Shown piece after piece: positions 5,710-7,016 of a stretch of DNA of 7,016 nt (its first letter is position 1; the number at the start of each line of letters is the position of its first letter). The translations under genes and the position numbers were made by a program. The notes beneath the pieces were generated by a model. That model saw nothing but the letters and a program-made list of their open reading frames with translations, did no database searches and had not been told where the DNA came from. The DNA comes from Oscillospiraceae bacterium. Its GTDB lineage: Bacteria > Bacillota > Clostridia > Oscillospirales > Oscillospiraceae. The DNA lies in contig CACXHI010000101.1 of assembly GCA_902767395.1 (NCBI GenBank), positions 1 through 7,016 on the forward strand, given 5' to 3'.

Positions 5710-5830
5710 TGTAGGGACGAACATTGCTCGTCCGCCGATGCGCACCTGCGCCGTAGGGGTCGGCGTCCTCGATGACCCGGCGGGGCGTTTCGTTACGCGG
5801 CACGGTGCGTCGAGGATGCCGCACCCTACG
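5710..5830. repeat. fold-back (MITE/REP-like) intergenic repeat bounded by GTAGGG...CCCTAC
   Basis: The stretch begins TGTAGGG (5710) and ends CCCTACG (5824-5830). Inside, 5752-5772 and 5810-5830 are inverted copies matching at 18 of 21 positions, enclosing about 37 bases with a further small GCGT/ACGC stem. The left part has its own hairpin, GGACGA (5715-5720) with TCGTCC (5728-5733). No convincing protein is encoded. The shape fits a non-autonomous dispersed repeat lying between the last operon gene and its terminator. Copy number in the genome cannot be judged from one window. The 5831-5878 stretch after it shows nothing further. Confidence 0.7.
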
Positions 5831-5878
5831 ACGAGGCGCCCCCCCGATCCGTTTGCAAGCCTATTTACGGCAAATGAA

Positions 5879-5917
5879 AATAGCCTCCCCCGCTTGGGAG
5901 AGGCTATTCGTCTTTTT
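5879..5917 (+). terminator. Rho-independent terminator of the ribF-patB operon
   Basis: AATAGCCTC (5879-5887) pairs with GAGGCTATT (5900-5908). After one C-A mismatch the stem continues with CCC/GGG around a GCTT loop, then CGTC and five T (5913-5917). On the minus strand the stem is followed by TTTTC, so it may also stop the small minus-strand gene ending at 5931, making it bidirectional between convergent genes. Confidence 0.9.
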
Positions 5918-5930
5918 CAGAAATCAGAAT

Positions 5931-6089
5931 TTAGTTGAGCAATGTACATTGAATTTTGATTCTCGTTCCGTCTCCCGCCGTCAGGAGAAAGCTTCCCGCA
6001 CGCTCATTTTCTTCTATTTCCTGCACGTCCAAATTGTCGCTCTCATTCAAAAGATCGAACATGGTGTCCATCAAATAGGATTGCTCCAT
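5931..6089 (-). CDS. small acidic protein of unknown function, 52 residues
   Basis: A minus-strand frame runs from the ATG at 6087-6089 to TAA at 5931-5933. The product begins MEQSYLMDTMFDLLNESDN, continues LDVQEIEENERAG and ends FLLTAGDGTRIKIQCTLLN. It looks like an N-terminal amphipathic helix, an acidic linker (residues 16-30) and a C-terminal beta-hairpin with a GDGT turn. No signal peptide or membrane segment is seen. Coding support comes from a near-consensus promoter at the right distance (6136-6164), a stop at the terminator 5879-5917, an in-frame TAG just upstream fixing the start, and a plausible protein composition. The ribosome site is weak (GAGAT, about 8-10 bases before the ATG). 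It is divergent from the XRE regulator and shares its promoter region, so it is a likely target of that regulator. I cannot assign a function; antitoxin-like or regulator-partner roles are guesses. Confidence 0.7.
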   Translation of the reverse strand: MEQSYLMDTMFDLLNESDNLDVQEIEENERAGSFLLTAGDGTRIKIQCTLLN

Positions 6090-6135
6090 AGGTTTTATCT
6101 CGACTTTCTAAATTTGTTAGGTATCTACGAACAAC

Positions 6136-6164
6136 ATTATACCATTGGAATTCAAAAAAATCAA
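6136..6164 (-). promoter_or_regulatory. near-consensus extended -10 promoter of the small protein gene
   Basis: On the minus strand TTGATT (6159-6164), a 17-base spacer and a perfect TATAAT (6136-6141) are present, with TGG directly before the -10 box (extended -10). Transcription should start near 6129, about 40 bases before the ATG. It is among the strongest-looking promoters in the window. Confidence 0.82.
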
Positions 6165-6187
6165 GCAGCTTATGAGGTAACGCCTAA

Positions 6188-6216
6188 CATACATTTTCCT
6201 TTCGTCCGGCTATAAT
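6188..6216 (+). promoter_or_regulatory. promoter of the XRE regulator
   Basis: A perfect TATAAT lies at 6211-6216. The hexamer 17 bases upstream, CATACA (6188-6193), matches the -35 consensus only in ACA. The predicted start near 6223 leaves a leader of about 11 bases, almost entirely the AGGTGAT ribosome site. The -35 elements of this and the opposing promoter are only about 23 bases apart. Confidence 0.6.
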
Positions 6217-6233
6217 CTTGTCAGGTGATGCAG

Positions 6234-6500
6234 ATGAAGGAAATCAGGCTGGAGACATCCATATATGATGTGATTCGACGGAATATCAAACGCTACCGGA
6301 AGGAAAAGGGTATGACCTCCGCGCAGTTGGCGGAAGCGGTGGGCCTGTCGCATGATTTTATCCGTCAGATTGAGAGTGAAAAGACACGCTACAATTTCTC
6401 CGTAGAGACGTTTTATAAGATTTCTCTTGCCTTAGGCGTCGGTATGGACGCGCTGGCAGAGGCGTCCACGGTAGAGCAAGGAACGAACAACAAGGAATAA
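6234..6500 (+). CDS. XRE/Cro-CI family helix-turn-helix transcriptional regulator
   Basis: This is an 88-residue DNA-binding protein made almost wholly of one HTH_3 domain. The pattern is IRRNIKRYRKEKGMTSAQLA (13-32), then AVGLSHDFIRQIESEKT (34-50), the recognition helix with its conserved IE turn, and FYKISLALGVGMDALAEAS (60-78). The size fits a stand-alone repressor that acts as a dimer; there is no sensor domain. The start at 6234 is chosen because AGGTGAT (6223-6229) is correctly spaced for it and the predicted transcript starts near 6223. The GTG at 6225 and ATG at 6228 fall inside the ribosome site and would add three residues. It is divergent from the 52-residue gene, so autoregulation and control of that gene are likely. 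The polar tail (EQGTNNKE) is probably disordered. Confidence 0.92.
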   Translation: MKEIRLETSIYDVIRRNIKRYRKEKGMTSAQLAEAVGLSHDFIRQIESEKTRYNFSVETFYKISLALGVGMDALAEASTVEQGTNNKE

Positions 6501-6547
6501 ATGGTACGGATTCACAAGGTTTTTTCATTCCTTGAGTTTCCCTATGA

Positions 6548-6595
6548 GACTGCCCCCGGACGGCGCGAAGGTCGTCCGGGGGCAGTCATTTTTTT
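6548..6595 (+). terminator. Rho-independent terminator after the XRE gene
   Basis: GACTGCCCCCGGACG (6548-6562) and CGTCCGGGGGCAGTC (6573-6587) form a perfect 15-bp stem around ten bases, followed by A and seven T (6589-6595). The T run includes the final base of the typA stop codon. On the minus strand no T run follows, so it acts mainly on plus-strand transcripts and could serve as a 3'-end hairpin for typA mRNA. Confidence 0.93.
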
Positions 6596-7016
6596 CAGCG
6601 CTTTTTCATCAGCTCGCGCATCCGCTGGCTGTGGTCGAGAATGCGCTTGCGCATCCGAAGGTTCTGGGGGGTGACCTCCAGAAGCTCGTCGTCGGCCAGA
6701 TATTCCAGACACTGCTCCAGCGAGAACACGCGCGGCGGGGTCAGGCGAATCGCGTCGTCGGAGCCGGCGGCGCGCATATTGGTGAGCTGCTTTTTCTTGC
6801 AGACGTTGACGGTCATATCCTCGTTGCGGTTGCACGCGCCGACGATCATGCCCGCGTAGACCGGAACACCCGGCGTAACAAACATCGTGCCGCGATCCTG
6901 CACGCCGCCAATGCCGTAGGCTGTGGTCTCGCCGGTCTCATGGGCGACCAGAGAGCCGGTTTTGCGGCGCTCGATCTCGCCCTTGAGAGGGGCGTAGGAG
7001 TCCAGCACAGAGGACA
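6595..7016 (-). CDS. typA: TypA/BipA ribosome-associated GTPase, C-terminal part (runs off the window)
   Basis: The visible 140 codons are the end of a translational GTPase of about 600 residues that binds the ribosome and supports 50S assembly and stress or cold growth. The frame is open through the right edge (SSVLDSYAPLKGE), so the 5' part, including the G domain, lies outside. Family-specific stretches are VAHETGETTAYGI, QDRGTMFVTPG, VYAGMIVG, NVCKKKQLTNMRAAGSDD, RLTPP, and DDELLEVTPQNLRMRKRILD. These match the TypA C-terminal domain, which differs from the EF-G and LepA ends. The stop TGA is at 6595-6597. The gene converges on the XRE gene, with the 15-bp-stem terminator filling the gap. 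There is no sign of damage in the visible part. Confidence 0.96.
   Translation of the reverse strand, partial: SSVLDSYAPLKGEIERRKTGSLVAHETGETTAYGIGGVQDRGTMFVTPGVPVYAGMIVGACNRNEDMTVNVCKKKQLTNMRAAGSDDAIRLTPPRVFSLEQCLEYLADDELLEVTPQNLRMRKRILDHSQRMRELMKKR

Noticed and set aside
4271..5824. Long minus-strand frame of 517 residues opposite the patB-like gene
   Set aside because: Long antisense frames arise easily in GC-rich genes. It is low in recognisable motifs, crosses the DUF3737 and PLP genes and the fold-back repeat, and has no promoter or ribosome site that I can see.
5772..6215. Plus-strand 147-residue frame across the repeat and terminator
   Set aside because: It would run through the fold-back element, the operon terminator and the antisense of the 52-residue gene. 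It has no ribosome site and an unlikely composition.
1442..6500. Toxin-antitoxin, phage-defence or biosynthetic cluster spanning the central region
   Set aside because: The operon genes are recognisable metabolic enzymes. Only the small 5931-6500 module is compatible with such a role, and I cannot show it.
6491..6534. Inverted repeat CAAGGAAT / ATTCCTTG around the XRE stop codon
   Set aside because: The stem is 8 bp with a 28-base loop and no adjacent T run on either strand. The real terminator is the stem at 6548-6587.

Overview
The window looks like ordinary chromosomal DNA of a fairly GC-rich Gram-positive anaerobe. The best guess is a gut member of the Clostridia, close to Oscillospiraceae. 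The reasons are strong AGGAGG- and AGGTGAT-type ribosome sites, sigma-A promoters lying in short AT-rich gaps, an aldo/keto reductase carrying two [4Fe-4S] clusters, a DUF3737 protein, and GTAGGG...CCCTAC fold-back repeats with GTAAYAA heptamers. The assignment is inferred from the sequence alone.

Layout. At 1-76 (minus strand) lies a tRNA-Arg(ACG) with its own promoter at 102-130. At 169-529 is the 3' remnant of an IS1595/ISXO2-type insertion sequence, with a terminator inside it. At 554-1288 (minus) is a GlmU-like uridylyltransferase that has only the pyrophosphorylase domain. It has a clear promoter at 1346-1374, and a 9-bp inverted repeat sits at the predicted transcription start. From 1442 to 5680 a four-gene plus-strand operon runs ribF, aldo/keto reductase, DUF3737 protein and MalY/PatB-type PLP enzyme. 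ribF and the reductase overlap by four bases (ATGA); the DUF3737 gene and the PLP gene overlap by one base (TAATG). The operon ends in a tandem heptamer array, which includes the patB-like stop codon, then a fold-back repeat, then a strong terminator at 5879-5917.

From 5931 to 6500 there is a small divergent module. A 52-residue acidic protein is encoded on the minus strand and an 88-residue XRE-type regulator on the plus strand. Their predicted promoters stand back to back. The window closes with a perfect 15-bp-stem terminator and the 3' end of typA/bipA on the minus strand, which runs off the right edge.

Functionally, the left and right ends are housekeeping (Arg tRNA, cell-wall nucleotide sugar precursor, ribosome-associated GTPase). 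The central operon links flavin cofactor synthesis, a redox enzyme, a beta-helix protein of unknown role and a probable cysteine-S-conjugate/cystathionine beta-lyase or aminotransferase. I see no CRISPR array, phage module or secretion system. The parts that are least explained are the small-protein/XRE module, the tightly coupled DUF3737-PatB pair, the heptamer/fold-back element at the operon end, and the single-domain GlmU beside an IS scar.
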